Shown piece after piece: positions 19,676 to 27,590 of a DNA stretch of 64,000 nt. Both the position numbers and the translations under genes were made by a program. Below the pieces are notes generated by a model, which made no database searches, had not been told where the DNA came from, and saw only the letters and a list, made by a program, of their open reading frames with translations. Numbering within the stretch: the first letter of the stretch is position 1; the number at the start of each line of letters is the position of its first letter. The stretch is from Streptococcus sp. Marseille-Q0941 (GTDB taxonomy: Bacteria; Bacillota; Bacilli; Lactobacillales; Streptococcaceae), in contig NZ_CALSFO010000003.1 in the NCBI RefSeq assembly GCF_943736975.1, positions 496,001-560,000 of the forward strand. Reading direction: 5' to 3'.

Positions 19676-20578
19676 TTAGTGACGTCCTTTGTAAGTTAGA
19701 CCTGCTAAGCCAAGACTTGCAAGGAGAAGACCTACTAGAGAAAGTGAAGAACTTTGTTCACCCGTGTTTGGAAGAGCTGGAGTTTCTTTTTTCGACGTAG
19801 GTTTGTCAGCTTTAGAGTTTGAAGTTTGCCCAACAGGTTTGACAGGAGCTGTTGGAGCAGTATTCGAATTAGTTTGTGGTTTAAGCTCTGGCTTAACTTC
19901 TGGTTTTGAAGTATCAGAAGGTTTAGGTGCCGGTTTTACTTCTGGTTCCGGAGTCGGAGTTGGCGTTGGTGCTGGTTCCGGAATCGGAGTTGGCGTTGGC
20001 GCTGGTTCCGGAGTCGGAGTTGGCGTTGGTGCTGGTTCCGGAGTCGGAGTTGGCGTTGGTGCTGGTTCCGGAGTCGGGGTTTGCGTGGCTGCTGTTTCCG
20101 GAGTCGAAGTTTGCGTTGGTGCTTGTTCCGCAGTCGGAGTTGGCGTTGGCGCTGGTTCCGGAGTCTGAGTTGGCGTTGGCGCTGGTTCCGGAGTCGGAGT
20201 TGGCTCTACTTTCTTGTACTCTAGAAACATATCATTGTATCCATCTCTAGAACCATAGAAATACTCGTTGGCTATGTCATATGTCATGTCATAGTTTGGC
20301 ATCCAGCTATACTTGGAAGTTATCTCATATCCATCAATATTTTTATAGATATTGATGGTCTCCCCAGGGTTTATGGTGCCCGTCATTTCATCAGCAATTT
20401 GCACTGCTGCTTCACTATCGTAATAAGTGATGCGGAATTTTAACGGCTCCTGTTGTTCTTCGGCTTTTACAACACTAGCTCCAAAAACAGGCGCATTAGT
20501 TAAAGCTGGAGCAACAACGCCAAGAGCAGCAACAGAAAGCAAAGAAACACCAAGTTTGGTCACTTTATTCGTTTTCAT
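19676..20578 (-). CDS. LPXTG-anchored surface protein with Pro/Thr-rich repeat stalk
   Basis: A 300-residue wall-anchored protein. The signal peptide (residues 1-39, ends SVVKAEE) precedes a globular domain of about 80 residues (LKFRITYYDSEAAVQIADEM...FLEYKKVE) that recalls MucBP-type modules, though I cannot confirm this. Then follow eight 10-residue units of the form EPAPTPTPTP, a Pro/Lys spacer, and the sortase signal LPNTGEQ with a membrane helix and tail YKGRH. The repeat stalk should extend through the wall. It lies beside a broken serine recombinase between prsA and its usual neighbour, so it may have been inserted. Confidence 0.88.
   Translation of the reverse strand: MKTNKVTKLGVSLLSVAALGVVAPALTNAPVFGASVVKAEEQQEPLKFRITYYDSEAAVQIADEMTGTINPGETINIYKNIDGYEITSKYSWMPNYDMTYDIANEYFYGSRDGYNDMFLEYKKVEPTPTPEPAPTPTQTPEPAPTPTPTAEQAPTQTSTPETAATQTPTPEPAPTPTPTPEPAPTPTPTPEPAPTPTPIPEPAPTPTPTPEPEVKPAPKPSDTSKPEVKPELKPQTNSNTAPTAPVKPVGQTSNSKADKPTSKKETPALPNTGEQSSSLSLVGLLLASLGLAGLTYKGRH
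19930..20210 (-). repeat. 30-bp tandem repeat in the surface-protein gene
   Basis: About eight to nine copies of a 30-base unit encoding EPAPTPTPTP. The plus strand reads GGTTCCGGAGTCGGAGTTGG again and again. Copies near 20080-20130 have diverged (ETAATQTPTP, EQAPTQTSTP). Number of units should vary between strains by slippage. Confidence 0.9.
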
Positions 20579-20597
20579 AATTTCCTCCTTAGGAATG

Positions 20598-20629
20598 TAG
20601 TATTACTTTTTAGGTGGGCAAATACTACA
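20598..20629. repeat. Inverted repeat between recombinase and surface-protein gene
   Basis: GTAGTATT and AATACTAC, perfect eight-base arms 16 bases apart, overlapping the recombinase stop codon and lying just before the surface-protein ribosome-binding site. It could be a recombinase site, operator or weak hairpin; nothing decides between these. Confidence 0.5.
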
Positions 20630-21288
20630 AAATCCTAATTTTTTTGATTTTAGTATTTCGAAAATACACCTCAAGCGCTTGAGCGACAAGGGTTTTGGTG
20701 TATCGCGTAAGGACCGTTAAACGATACACTATGGTTGAGGTCGAAATTTGTTCTGTTTTTGCAATTTTTCTTATGCTTAATCCACCTACCAAATACTGCT
20801 GAATAATTCTCTCCTCCTTCTTTTTCGAAATTCGCTTAGCACCCAGTTTGACACCTTTTTCCTTAGCTTTGCGAAGCCCTTCACGAGTACGAAATCGCAA
20901 GTTTTCCAGCTCACTTTCTGCCACAAATCCTAAAATCATACAAAGTAACCTACCAATGAGCGAATCGGTTTCCAGCTTTTCATGTAAACTGACTAGCTGG
21001 ATATCCGAATCATTAAATTGTTCAATCAGTTCTAGCAATTTAAACATGGAGCGCGTAAGCCTATCAAGCTTGTAGATGGTGAAAGTGACTTGCGTTCCTT
21101 TTTTCGAAAGCGTTTGAGCCAATTTTAAGGCCTTTTCGAGTTCTGGACGTACATTGTTGGAAACCAGATTCACGCTCGATAAAAAGCTGGTCACAATGCT
21201 TGAGAGCATCGATTTGCACCTCTAAGCCCAAATCTTGCTTGTGGGTTGAAACGCGTGCATAGCCAATATTGATGATGTTTTGAGACAT
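20625..21288 (-). pseudogene. Serine recombinase (resolvase/invertase family), frameshifted
   Basis: The N-terminal frame begins MSQNIINIGYARVSTHKQDL with the catalytic Ser in RVST (21288 down to about 21160). The rest continues in another frame: RPELEKALKLAQTLSKKG, IYKLDRLTRS, then the helix-turn-helix GGLSIRKIAKTEQISTSTIVYRL. Removing one C of TTCC at about 21159-21160 joins them as ESGF-NNVRPELEK, so a single-base insertion inactivates the gene. The remainder looks intact, so the mutation is recent or a sequencing error. The C-terminus after the HTH is short, as in plasmid/transposon resolvases. Confidence 0.85.
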
Positions 21289-21335
21289 AAAAATCCTCCT
21301 GTTTTTGATACAGAAGGATTATACGATTTTTAATA

Positions 21336-22049
21336 TTATTCCATTTCTGGTAAAGTTACATTTTCCACATTCTTTCGTAGCATGAGAATTCCGTCTCCAA
21401 GTGGAACTAAAGTCGCTGTTAGACCTGGATTGTCCAACGTTGCGTCGAACAGTCTTTGCAAACCACGGTAAATGGTTCGTTGACCCCGACGGACTTCCTT
21501 GATATCCTTGGCAATATCTCCGCCTTGGAAGATATCATCCAAAACAACCACTCCACCAACTTCCAAGTGTTTGAGGATTTCAGGCAGAAAGACGATATAC
21601 TTGGACTTGGCCGAATCCATAAAGACAAAGTCATAAGTTTCTGTCAGAGTAGATAAAACATCGACTGCATCTCCCTCTAAGAGGGTGATTTGCTTACGAC
21701 TGTCAAACTGGGCAAAGTTTTCCTTGGCAAAGCCTATCATCTCAGGATTACGGTCAATGGTTGTAATATTAGCATTTGGCGCATGTTCCGCCATCAAGAG
21801 GGCTGAAAAGCCAATAGCCGTTCCGATCTCCAAAATATTCTTAGGCTGCATGGTTTCCATGAGAAAACGAAAGTAAGCGACCGTTTCATGGGGAATAATG
21901 GGAATGTTTTCCTTGCGAGCGAAGACTTCCAATTCTTTCAAGGAACCTGTCACCTGCTTTTGACGCTGGCGCATAAGTTCTACGATTTCTTCCTTGACGA
22001 CGGGACGTCGCATATTATGATTGGCATTTTTACTATAAGACTCTACCAT
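21336..22049 (-). CDS. SAM-dependent O-methyltransferase (family 3; TrmR-like)
   Basis: Class I methyltransferase of 237 residues, with the SAM-binding ILEIGTAIGFSALLMAEHAP, the acidic TTIDRNPE, and the metal-binding region VFMDSAKSKY...VVVLDDIFQGG. The family includes the tRNA uridine-34 5-hydroxyl methyltransferase TrmR and catechol methyltransferases; the tRNA role is more likely for this conserved housekeeping gene. A frame open to 22091 overlaps pepF; the ATG at 22049 follows the pepF stop by one base and gives MVESYSKNANHNMRRP, the natural start. Confidence 0.86.
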   Translation of the reverse strand: MVESYSKNANHNMRRPVVKEEIVELMRQRQKQVTGSLKELEVFARKENIPIIPHETVAYFRFLMETMQPKNILEIGTAIGFSALLMAEHAPNANITTIDRNPEMIGFAKENFAQFDSRKQITLLEGDAVDVLSTLTETYDFVFMDSAKSKYIVFLPEILKHLEVGGVVVLDDIFQGGDIAKDIKEVRRGQRTIYRGLQRLFDATLDNPGLTATLVPLGDGILMLRKNVENVTLPEME

Positions 22050-22050
22050 C

Positions 22051-23853
22051 TTATGCCAATCCCAATTTTTCAACAAGAGCTTCAAACTCATTTAAACGGC
22101 GTTCAAAGACTGCAAAGGCGTCGTTGAGGTAGTCTTCTTTTTCCATATCCACTCCCGCTTTTCTCATGACATTGAGTGGATAGTCTGACTTCCCTGCTTT
22201 GAGGTAGTCGATATAGCGGTCACGATCTTCTTGACTTCCATGGACAATCTTTTCAGCTAGGGCTGAAGCAGCAGCAAAACCTGTTGAATATTGATAAACA
22301 TAATAGTTATAGTAGAAATGAGGAATACGAGCCCATTCATATTGAATTTCAGGGTTGTCTTCTTTTTTCAAACCATAATATGTTTCATTCAAGTCAGCAT
22401 AAAGCTCATTTAAGAACTCACTAGTCAAGACTTCTCCATTTTGGTCAGCTTGGTGAATGGCGTGCTCAAATTCCGCAAATTGGGTTTGACGGAAGACCGT
22501 TCCTCGGAAGCCGTCCAAGAAGTTATTGAGAATTGCAAAGCGAGTTGCATCATCTTCAACTTCCTCTAACAGTTTTTCCGTTAGGATATTCTCATTAGTT
22601 GTTGAAGCAATTTCTGCTAAGAAAATTGAATAGTCTCCGTAAACGTATGGCTGAGTTTCACGCGTGTAGCTCGAATGCATACTATGACCAGTCTCATGTA
22701 CAAGTGTGAAGAGATTGTCTAAGTTATCCTGCCAGTTAAGAAGCATAAAGGCGTTAGTATCGTATGATCCACCTGAATAAGCACCTGAACGCTTGCCTTG
22801 GTTTTCATAAACATCAATCCAACGTTCGCTAAAGGCACGTTTAACACGAGCCAAATAATCATCACCAAGAACAGCTAAAGCTTCTTCGGCTTTCTTCAAG
22901 GCTTCTGGATAAGTAAAACTATATTCAACCGATGAAAGTGGTGTGTAAACATCGTACATTTTTAGATCTGGTATACTCAAGATTTTTGAACGAAGGTCAA
23001 GATAACGTTGCAAAAGTGGCAAATGCTTACGAACTGCTGCTACTAGATTGTCATAGACACTTTCAGGGACAAAGTTGGCAGCGAGAGCTGCATGACGAGC
23101 ACTCTTATAGTTACGAACTCTGGCACGGTAGTTTTGAACCTTAACATTTGTCTGCAAAGTCTTAGCATAAGTGTGTTGGTATTGTTCATAAGTAGCGTAG
23201 AGGGCTTCATAAGCTCCACGACGTACCTCACGGTTCTTAGATTCTACCAAACGCATATAAACGCCATGTGACAATTGAACTTCGTTGCCATCTTCATCTT
23301 TAACAAATGGAAAAACAATATCCGCATTGTCTAAGATAGCGAAAGTTTCACTAGCAGCTCCAAAGATTTCACCAGCACCTGCTAATAACTCTTCTTCACG
23401 TTGTGAAAGAACATGGTCTTTCTTTTGCAAGAGCTTGTCAAAAAAGTGTTTGTATACTTGGAGCTTCGGTTGAGCTTCTAGGAAGGCTGCATACTGCTCT
23501 TGACTAATCTCCATAAACTCAGGTTCGTAGAATGAAAAGGCCTGTTCTAACTGACTGTAGAGGGTCATAGCCTTGGCATAGTACTCCTGATACTTGGCTT
23601 CACGTGTGTCTTGGTCATTTTTCATATGAGCGTAGACATAGAGTTTTTCAAGACGACGGCTCAAATCCAAATAACGCTCTGTAATGGTAAGAAGACTTTC
23701 TGCACTATCCAAAAGATGGCCCTCAAGAGAAGCTGCTTGTTTTGTCTCTTCGGTCAAAAGAGCTAGTTCTTCTTCCCATTTTTGGTCTGTTTTAAAGACT
23801 GTTGATAGATCCCATGTATCTTTTTCATTGATTTCATTTCGTTGTAATACCAT
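22051..23853 (-). CDS. pepF: Oligoendopeptidase F (M3B metallopeptidase)
   Basis: Cytoplasmic zinc endopeptidase that cuts short peptides, 600 residues. The zinc-binding HEXXH motif is HETGHSMHS (about residue 387), with the third ligand Glu in the following ENILTEKLL-type helix. N-terminal [17 protein letters not shown] is typical. It lies between coiA and the methyltransferase, in the order known from pneumococcus, 18 bases after coiA. Confidence 0.95.
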   Translation of the reverse strand: MVLQRNEINEKDTWDLSTVFKTDQKWEEELALLTEETKQAASLEGHLLDSAESLLTITERYLDLSRRLEKLYVYAHMKNDQDTREAKYQEYYAKAMTLYSQLEQAFSFYEPEFMEISQEQYAAFLEAQPKLQVYKHFFDKLLQKKDHVLSQREEELLAGAGEIFGAASETFAILDNADIVFPFVKDEDGNEVQLSHGVYMRLVESKNREVRRGAYEALYATYEQYQHTYAKTLQTNVKVQNYRARVRNYKSARHAALAANFVPESVYDNLVAAVRKHLPLLQRYLDLRSKILSIPDLKMYDVYTPLSSVEYSFTYPEALKKAEEALAVLGDDYLARVKRAFSERWIDVYENQGKRSGAYSGGSYDTNAFMLLNWQDNLDNLFTLVHETGHSMHSSYTRETQPYVYGDYSIFLAEIASTTNENILTEKLLEEVEDDATRFAILNNFLDGFRGTVFRQTQFAEFEHAIHQADQNGEVLTSEFLNELYADLNETYYGLKKEDNPEIQYEWARIPHFYYNYYVYQYSTGFAAASALAEKIVHGSQEDRDRYIDYLKAGKSDYPLNVMRKAGVDMEKEDYLNDAFAVFERRLNEFEALVEKLGLA

Positions 23854-23871
23854 AAATTTCCTCCATCCTTT

Positions 23872-24828
23872 CTATTTTACCATATTTTTCGAGAAATAAT
23901 GCTGATAAAAGGCAGGTGGATAGAGCTTTTGTTGCTGTTTTTTAGGATACCGTTCATAATAGGCCCGAAAGTTACGATAATAATCATTTAGATTTTGACT
24001 TATTTGACAAAAATGACCATTTTCTATCGGCCTTACTTGGGGATACCAGTCCTGAGGCTTCGAATTTAATAAGTTCTTTCCTCTTAAGTAAGCTTGGGCT
24101 TGCTTCTTCATCCAATAGGGATTTTGATAATAGAGTTGTTTTTGAATGTAATGACAAATCTTCCTGTCCTGCTCAACTGAAAAAGTGATAAGGGCTTGTT
24201 GCTGATAAGGACTCCGTAAAATTTCAAGTAGATTTCCTTTGCCATAAGAAAATTCCTTGAGCTGATAATGGAGTTTTCCTTTCAAATCTTGGTGAAGGAG
24301 GTACTTGAGCCTCAAAACTTGTCTTTTATGGTCTAACTCCCAAAGATAAAATCCCATATTATGACTAAAATAAAGAAAATCTCTTTGAAGTTTAGTTAGT
24401 CGCTCTTTTAGCCAGAGCTTTTCACCGAGCAACCATAATACTTGAATTCCTGAATTTCTATAACCATTACTTCTCTCCTGCAACAGTTTTGAAGACAAGG
24501 GGCTGCATTGAACCTCAATGGCTAATTGCTTATTGATAAGGATATCTGCAATTTGCTTCAGTTCCTGTATCGGATATTCCATTTCTACCAAGGCATCATT
24601 CTGAGCCCAATTAAAAAGCGCTACCTTATTTTCTAGATGCTCTAGACTCTCATTTTCATAATAGTAGTCACACTGTTTGATGGATGTATGCGCAAAATGA
24701 GTACGGACATTTTTCCCTTTTCTCAAGCGAACACTTGTTCCGCAAGCTGGACAATAATAGTCTTGCTTTTTTGGCTCTTTCTCTAGAGCATTAATGTGCT
24801 TACCCTTCTCATCACTGGCTATAAACAT
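23872..24828 (-). CDS. coiA: Competence protein CoiA
   Basis: Needed for recombination of incoming DNA during transformation. The 318 residues carry an N-terminal zinc ribbon (YYCPACGTSVRLRKGKNVRTHFAH) and a nuclease-like PD-(D/E)xK core (ADILINKQLAIEVQCSPLS), followed by a long Tyr/Gln-rich helical C-terminal part. The start follows AGAGGGG and a ComX-type box. Its presence shows the organism belongs to a naturally competent lineage, which matters for the foreign DNA at the right end. Confidence 0.94.
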   Translation of the reverse strand: MFIASDEKGKHINALEKEPKKQDYYCPACGTSVRLRKGKNVRTHFAHTSIKQCDYYYENESLEHLENKVALFNWAQNDALVEMEYPIQELKQIADILINKQLAIEVQCSPLSSKLLQERSNGYRNSGIQVLWLLGEKLWLKERLTKLQRDFLYFSHNMGFYLWELDHKRQVLRLKYLLHQDLKGKLHYQLKEFSYGKGNLLEILRSPYQQQALITFSVEQDRKICHYIQKQLYYQNPYWMKKQAQAYLRGKNLLNSKPQDWYPQVRPIENGHFCQISQNLNDYYRNFRAYYERYPKKQQQKLYPPAFYQHYFSKNMVK

Positions 24829-24849
24829 ATATACCCCTCTTTTCTATTT

Positions 24850-24857
24850 CATTCGAA
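24850..24857 (-). promoter_or_regulatory. Candidate ComX (cin/com) box of coiA
   Basis: Minus strand TTCGAATG, matching six of eight positions of the consensus TACGAATA, 22 bases ahead of the coiA ATG and just in front of the ribosome-binding site, with T-rich sequence upstream (TTTTTCTTATCC). The position is what late competence genes show. Confidence 0.6.
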
Positions 24858-24867
24858 AAGGATAAGA

Positions 24868-24895
24868 AAAAGGCCGATAAAATTAGCCTTTCTTC
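24868..24895 (-). terminator. Terminator of the Card1-like gene
   Basis: Minus-strand AAAGGCTAATTTTATCGGCCTTTTT: stem AAAGGC/GCCTTT with a T run, 17 bases after the stop codon of the upstream gene. Confidence 0.75.
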
Positions 24896-24911
24896 ACTAT
24901 AAAATCTGGTA

Positions 24912-26060
24912 TCACTTCCGTTTGTTCTTCAAATATTTCTGTAACATGGGAATGAGATTTGATATCTGATCCTGTTTAATGATGGAAACACCATATTCTT
25001 GACAACGATTGCTAAAAACAGGGCTAATCCTACCAGAACATACAATCAATTTTAAACAATTATCTCCTGCAAAATGATTGGCATAAACCTCCAGTTCGTT
25101 AATAGCTTCAACTGCTAGATCCGTCATTTTACAAGAAATAAAAACTACAGAGTGATCTTTACGAAGAACTACATCAATTTCATTTTGGACATTGTCAGCC
25201 TCAGGGAAAATCCCATTCCAGTCAATTTCAGTACCAATCATACATTCATCAAAATACTCCGACTCGAGGGCTAGTAAATAGATATACAATTCTAAAATAT
25301 GCCCTTTAGTTCGACATAACAGATGTGCTTCTGGTGTTGGGAATGTATAAGAAACAGTATCTGTTGTTTCCTCTTCTACTTTCAATAAATTAGCTTTTGT
25401 GAACAAAGGAATCAAGCTACTGGGGTAAGAATATATTTTTCCATTACTCTCCAAAACTTTTGCTGTTTCAGCATGAAAATCATTTGTTTTTGCCAGTGCA
25501 AAGAATTGGGTAATCTGATACCATTTTTCAGGATTTTCGATAGCATATTTGGCCAATTTTTTAATAGCTAGCACTTGCTTATTAGAATGCTGAGATCTTC
25601 TTGATTTAAGGACTTTTCCACCACGTAAGGCAATCAACTGCTCAATGGATAAACTGGGAATAGTTAAATTATTGGCCTTCCATTTTTTCTTGCCCCATGT
25701 ATACTGCTTCCCTTTTTCAACATCCATAGAGACTATCTGGAATTGTTTCTCTAAACCATATTGAAACAAAATAATAGCTAATAGGGAATCTCCTCCAAAA
25801 ACATCAATCGTAACTGAACTGAATTTATCAATGAATAGGTCTAGTTCTTTCCAAACATGATCAAGGTTAAACTGTCTAAAATGCACCCGTTTTATGTTGG
25901 GAACTTGGTCCATTATAAACTGTTTCAAGGACAGTCTTTCTTCTTCAGAAATTTTTTTCAAAGACAGAAACAAAATCTCGTCACAATTACTGACAAAAGC
26001 CTGATAGACATTTTTCTCAATGGTATGACGGTCGTATAGTTCAATTAAAAGACTAGTCAT
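24912..26060 (-). CDS. Card1/DUF1887-like CARF-nuclease, not beside CRISPR genes
   Basis: A 382-residue protein with the layout of the Card1/Can2 (DUF1887) family. The N-terminal Rossmann CARF-like domain (about 1-140; MTSLLIELYDRHTIEKNVYQ, SVTIDVFGGDSLLAIIL) should sense a cyclic oligoadenylate. A winged-helix linker is followed by a C-terminal PD-(D/E)xK domain (GTEIDWNGIFPEADNVQNEIDVV...VVFISCKM). The usual ECK of the active site reads SCK here, which may lower or alter nuclease activity. No Cas gene, Cas10 cyclase or CRISPR array is in the window. It has its own promoter, a small leader ORF and a terminator. Confidence 0.8.
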   Translation of the reverse strand: MTSLLIELYDRHTIEKNVYQAFVSNCDEILFLSLKKISEEERLSLKQFIMDQVPNIKRVHFRQFNLDHVWKELDLFIDKFSSVTIDVFGGDSLLAIILFQYGLEKQFQIVSMDVEKGKQYTWGKKKWKANNLTIPSLSIEQLIALRGGKVLKSRRSQHSNKQVLAIKKLAKYAIENPEKWYQITQFFALAKTNDFHAETAKVLESNGKIYSYPSSLIPLFTKANLLKVEEETTDTVSYTFPTPEAHLLCRTKGHILELYIYLLALESEYFDECMIGTEIDWNGIFPEADNVQNEIDVVLRKDHSVVFISCKMTDLAVEAINELEVYANHFAGDNCLKLIVCSGRISPVFSNRCQEYGVSIIKQDQISNLIPMLQKYLKNKRK

Positions 26061-26104
26061 CTTAAGACCTCCTAGACAAAAAAGTCTGAAAGAATAGTGG
26101 TCGA

Positions 26105-26146
26105 TCAGAATCGTTTTAAAGCTATCACAATTCTGTTTAATTTCAT
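26105..26146 (-). CDS. Candidate 13-residue leader ORF before the Card1-like gene
   Basis: MKLNRIVIALKRF then TGA, with TAGGAG six bases before the ATG. It lies between the promoter and the Card1-like start codon, which has its own AGGAGG, and ends 44 bases before it. It is basic and hydrophobic. It could be a leader peptide or chance; conservation across strains would decide. Confidence 0.4.
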   Translation of the reverse strand: MKLNRIVIALKRF

Positions 26147-26163
26147 CGACTTCTCCTACTTCT

Positions 26164-26172
26164 AGTATAGCA
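26164..26172 (-). promoter_or_regulatory. Extended -10 promoter of the Card1-like gene
   Basis: Minus strand TGC-TATACT (26172-26164), 18 bases before the leader ORF start codon and about 100 before the main gene. Confidence 0.5.
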
Positions 26173-26207
26173 TAAATTGAGATTTCCCTTTCTTATGAGG
26201 ATAACAA

Positions 26208-26242
26208 ATAAGGAATAGAAAACGGCCGCTCTCTATTCCTTT
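26208..26242 (-). terminator. Terminator of the tehB transcript
   Basis: Stem AAGGAATAGA / TCTATTCCTT with an 11-12 base loop rich in GC (CGGCCGC), flanked by T on both strands, just after the tehB stop codon. Confidence 0.7.
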
Positions 26243-26249
26243 TATTCAT

Positions 26250-27110
26250 TTATTTTACTTTTTTAGCCAACATGGTCGCAAATCGTAGTTGAATGCGATT
26301 GCCATTTTCATCACGACGGTGCAGATGTCCTGGATTTTCATTGTACTTGACCAACTCCCACTCCTTGTAGTAGTCAGCCAATTCCCCTTCTTTAAAGGTG
26401 AATGGGAAGTTAACCGAGCAAGGATAATCCTCCGTGTTCATGGCACAGACGATAAGGTTGTAGCCCCCAACACTAGTTTGCTCCTGCATATTTTGGATGA
26501 TAGCTGGAATACGGTCCGCTTGAAGAAACATGAGAACAACTGTTGAAACGATGAAATCATAGACTTGGCTAATGCTGGCTGAATTGATATCATAAAGTCC
26601 AACAGGCATGTCTAGATCCTCTTGCTCTACGATGTTTTGCAAGATTTCAAGAGATAGTTCATTTTGATCGACAGCTGTCACATCAAAACCTTGCTGGGCT
26701 AAGAAGAGAGAGTTACGGCCTTGACCACAACCCAAATCCAAGGCTCTTCCTGGTTTTACCGTCTGCAAAGCTTCTAAAACTTCCGAATGAACTGGATTAG
26801 TATTGTATTTCTTAGAGAAATAATCCTCCGGTTTACAATAGAATTCCAAGTACCATTCCACATCGTCTGTGGCAGCTTCTACTCTGTGCCAAGCTTGAGG
26901 TTGCGCCATAGGATTCTCAGCACCAGCTTTAAAGAGATGTTCAGCTATAACTTCTCCCTCTTCGGTCAACTCAATAAACTTAAGAATCCCTTTTAATACA
27001 GTAATCTTGCCCCATGTTCCAACCTTTGTATTGTGTTTCTTTTGAACAGCTTCTGGCATGGTGTCTTTATTCCAGACTGGCATGCGTTTGTATGCAACTA
27101 ATTTTTCCAT
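26250..27110 (-). CDS. tehB: TehB-type SAM-dependent methyltransferase
   Basis: A 286-residue protein with two parts: an N-terminal cupin-like domain (residues 1-90; LVAYKRMPVWNKDTMPEAVQ) and a class I methyltransferase domain with motif I ALDLGCGQGRNSLFLAQQG and DVTAVDQNELS. This is the long form of tellurite-resistance protein TehB. The natural substrate is uncertain; selenite or tellurite methylation is known for relatives. It lies 12 bases after smpB at the end of the rnr-smpB operon. Confidence 0.88.
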   Translation of the reverse strand: MEKLVAYKRMPVWNKDTMPEAVQKKHNTKVGTWGKITVLKGILKFIELTEEGEVIAEHLFKAGAENPMAQPQAWHRVEAATDDVEWYLEFYCKPEDYFSKKYNTNPVHSEVLEALQTVKPGRALDLGCGQGRNSLFLAQQGFDVTAVDQNELSLEILQNIVEQEDLDMPVGLYDINSASISQVYDFIVSTVVLMFLQADRIPAIIQNMQEQTSVGGYNLIVCAMNTEDYPCSVNFPFTFKEGELADYYKEWELVKYNENPGHLHRRDENGNRIQLRFATMLAKKVK

Positions 27111-27122
27111 TTTATAACCCTT

Positions 27123-27590
27123 CTATCGATGGTTGACAGCTTTCATGACACGCGCAATATCACGATCTTGCTCACGACGTTTAATTGACTCCCGTTTGTC
27201 ATAATCGTGTTTCCCTTTTGCAACTCCTAAGAGTAACTTGGCGTAGCCATCTTTTATGTAGACTTTAAGGGGAACCAGGGTCATTCCTGTACCTTTTGTT
27301 TCTTGCTCTAATTTTTGGATCTGCTTTTTATGAAGGAGGAGTTTACGACGACGTTCGGGTTCTTGGTTCCAGATATTGCCCTCCTCATAAGGAGCAATAT
27401 GCACATTACTCAGCCAAACCTCCCCATTTTTCACTTGGGCAAATCCATCCTTGAGGTTGATACGAGCAGCTCGAACACTCTTGATTTCTGTACCAGTTAG
27501 AACCATACCAGCTTCAATGGTGTCAACAATTGTATAATCGTGTCTTGCTTTCTTATTTTGCGCGACGACCTTTCCCTCGCCCTTTGCCAT
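27123..27590 (-). CDS. smpB: SsrA-binding protein SmpB
   Basis: Partner of tmRNA in trans-translation, which rescues stalled ribosomes. 155 residues, the standard size: [39 protein letters not shown], and the basic C-terminal tail [18 protein letters not shown]. It overlaps the end of rnr by 38 bases, which couples it to RNase R, itself a tmRNA-associated nuclease. Confidence 0.97.
   Translation of the reverse strand: MAKGEGKVVAQNKKARHDYTIVDTIEAGMVLTGTEIKSVRAARINLKDGFAQVKNGEVWLSNVHIAPYEEGNIWNQEPERRRKLLLHKKQIQKLEQETKGTGMTLVPLKVYIKDGYAKLLLGVAKGKHDYDKRESIKRREQDRDIARVMKAVNHR

Noticed and set aside
19764-20250. Two long plus-strand ORFs (134 and 107 aa) opposite the surface-protein gene
   Set aside because: They are mirror images of the 30-bp Pro/Thr repeat, without start signals; the minus-strand gene has signal peptide and LPXTG end.
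21064-21288. Programmed frameshifting in the recombinase gene
   Set aside because: No slippery heptamer or downstream structure at the shift; a single extra C in TTCC explains the break.
24912-26060. CRISPR-Cas type III locus around the Card1-like gene
   Set aside because: No direct repeats, cas genes or spacer-like arrays on either side within the window.
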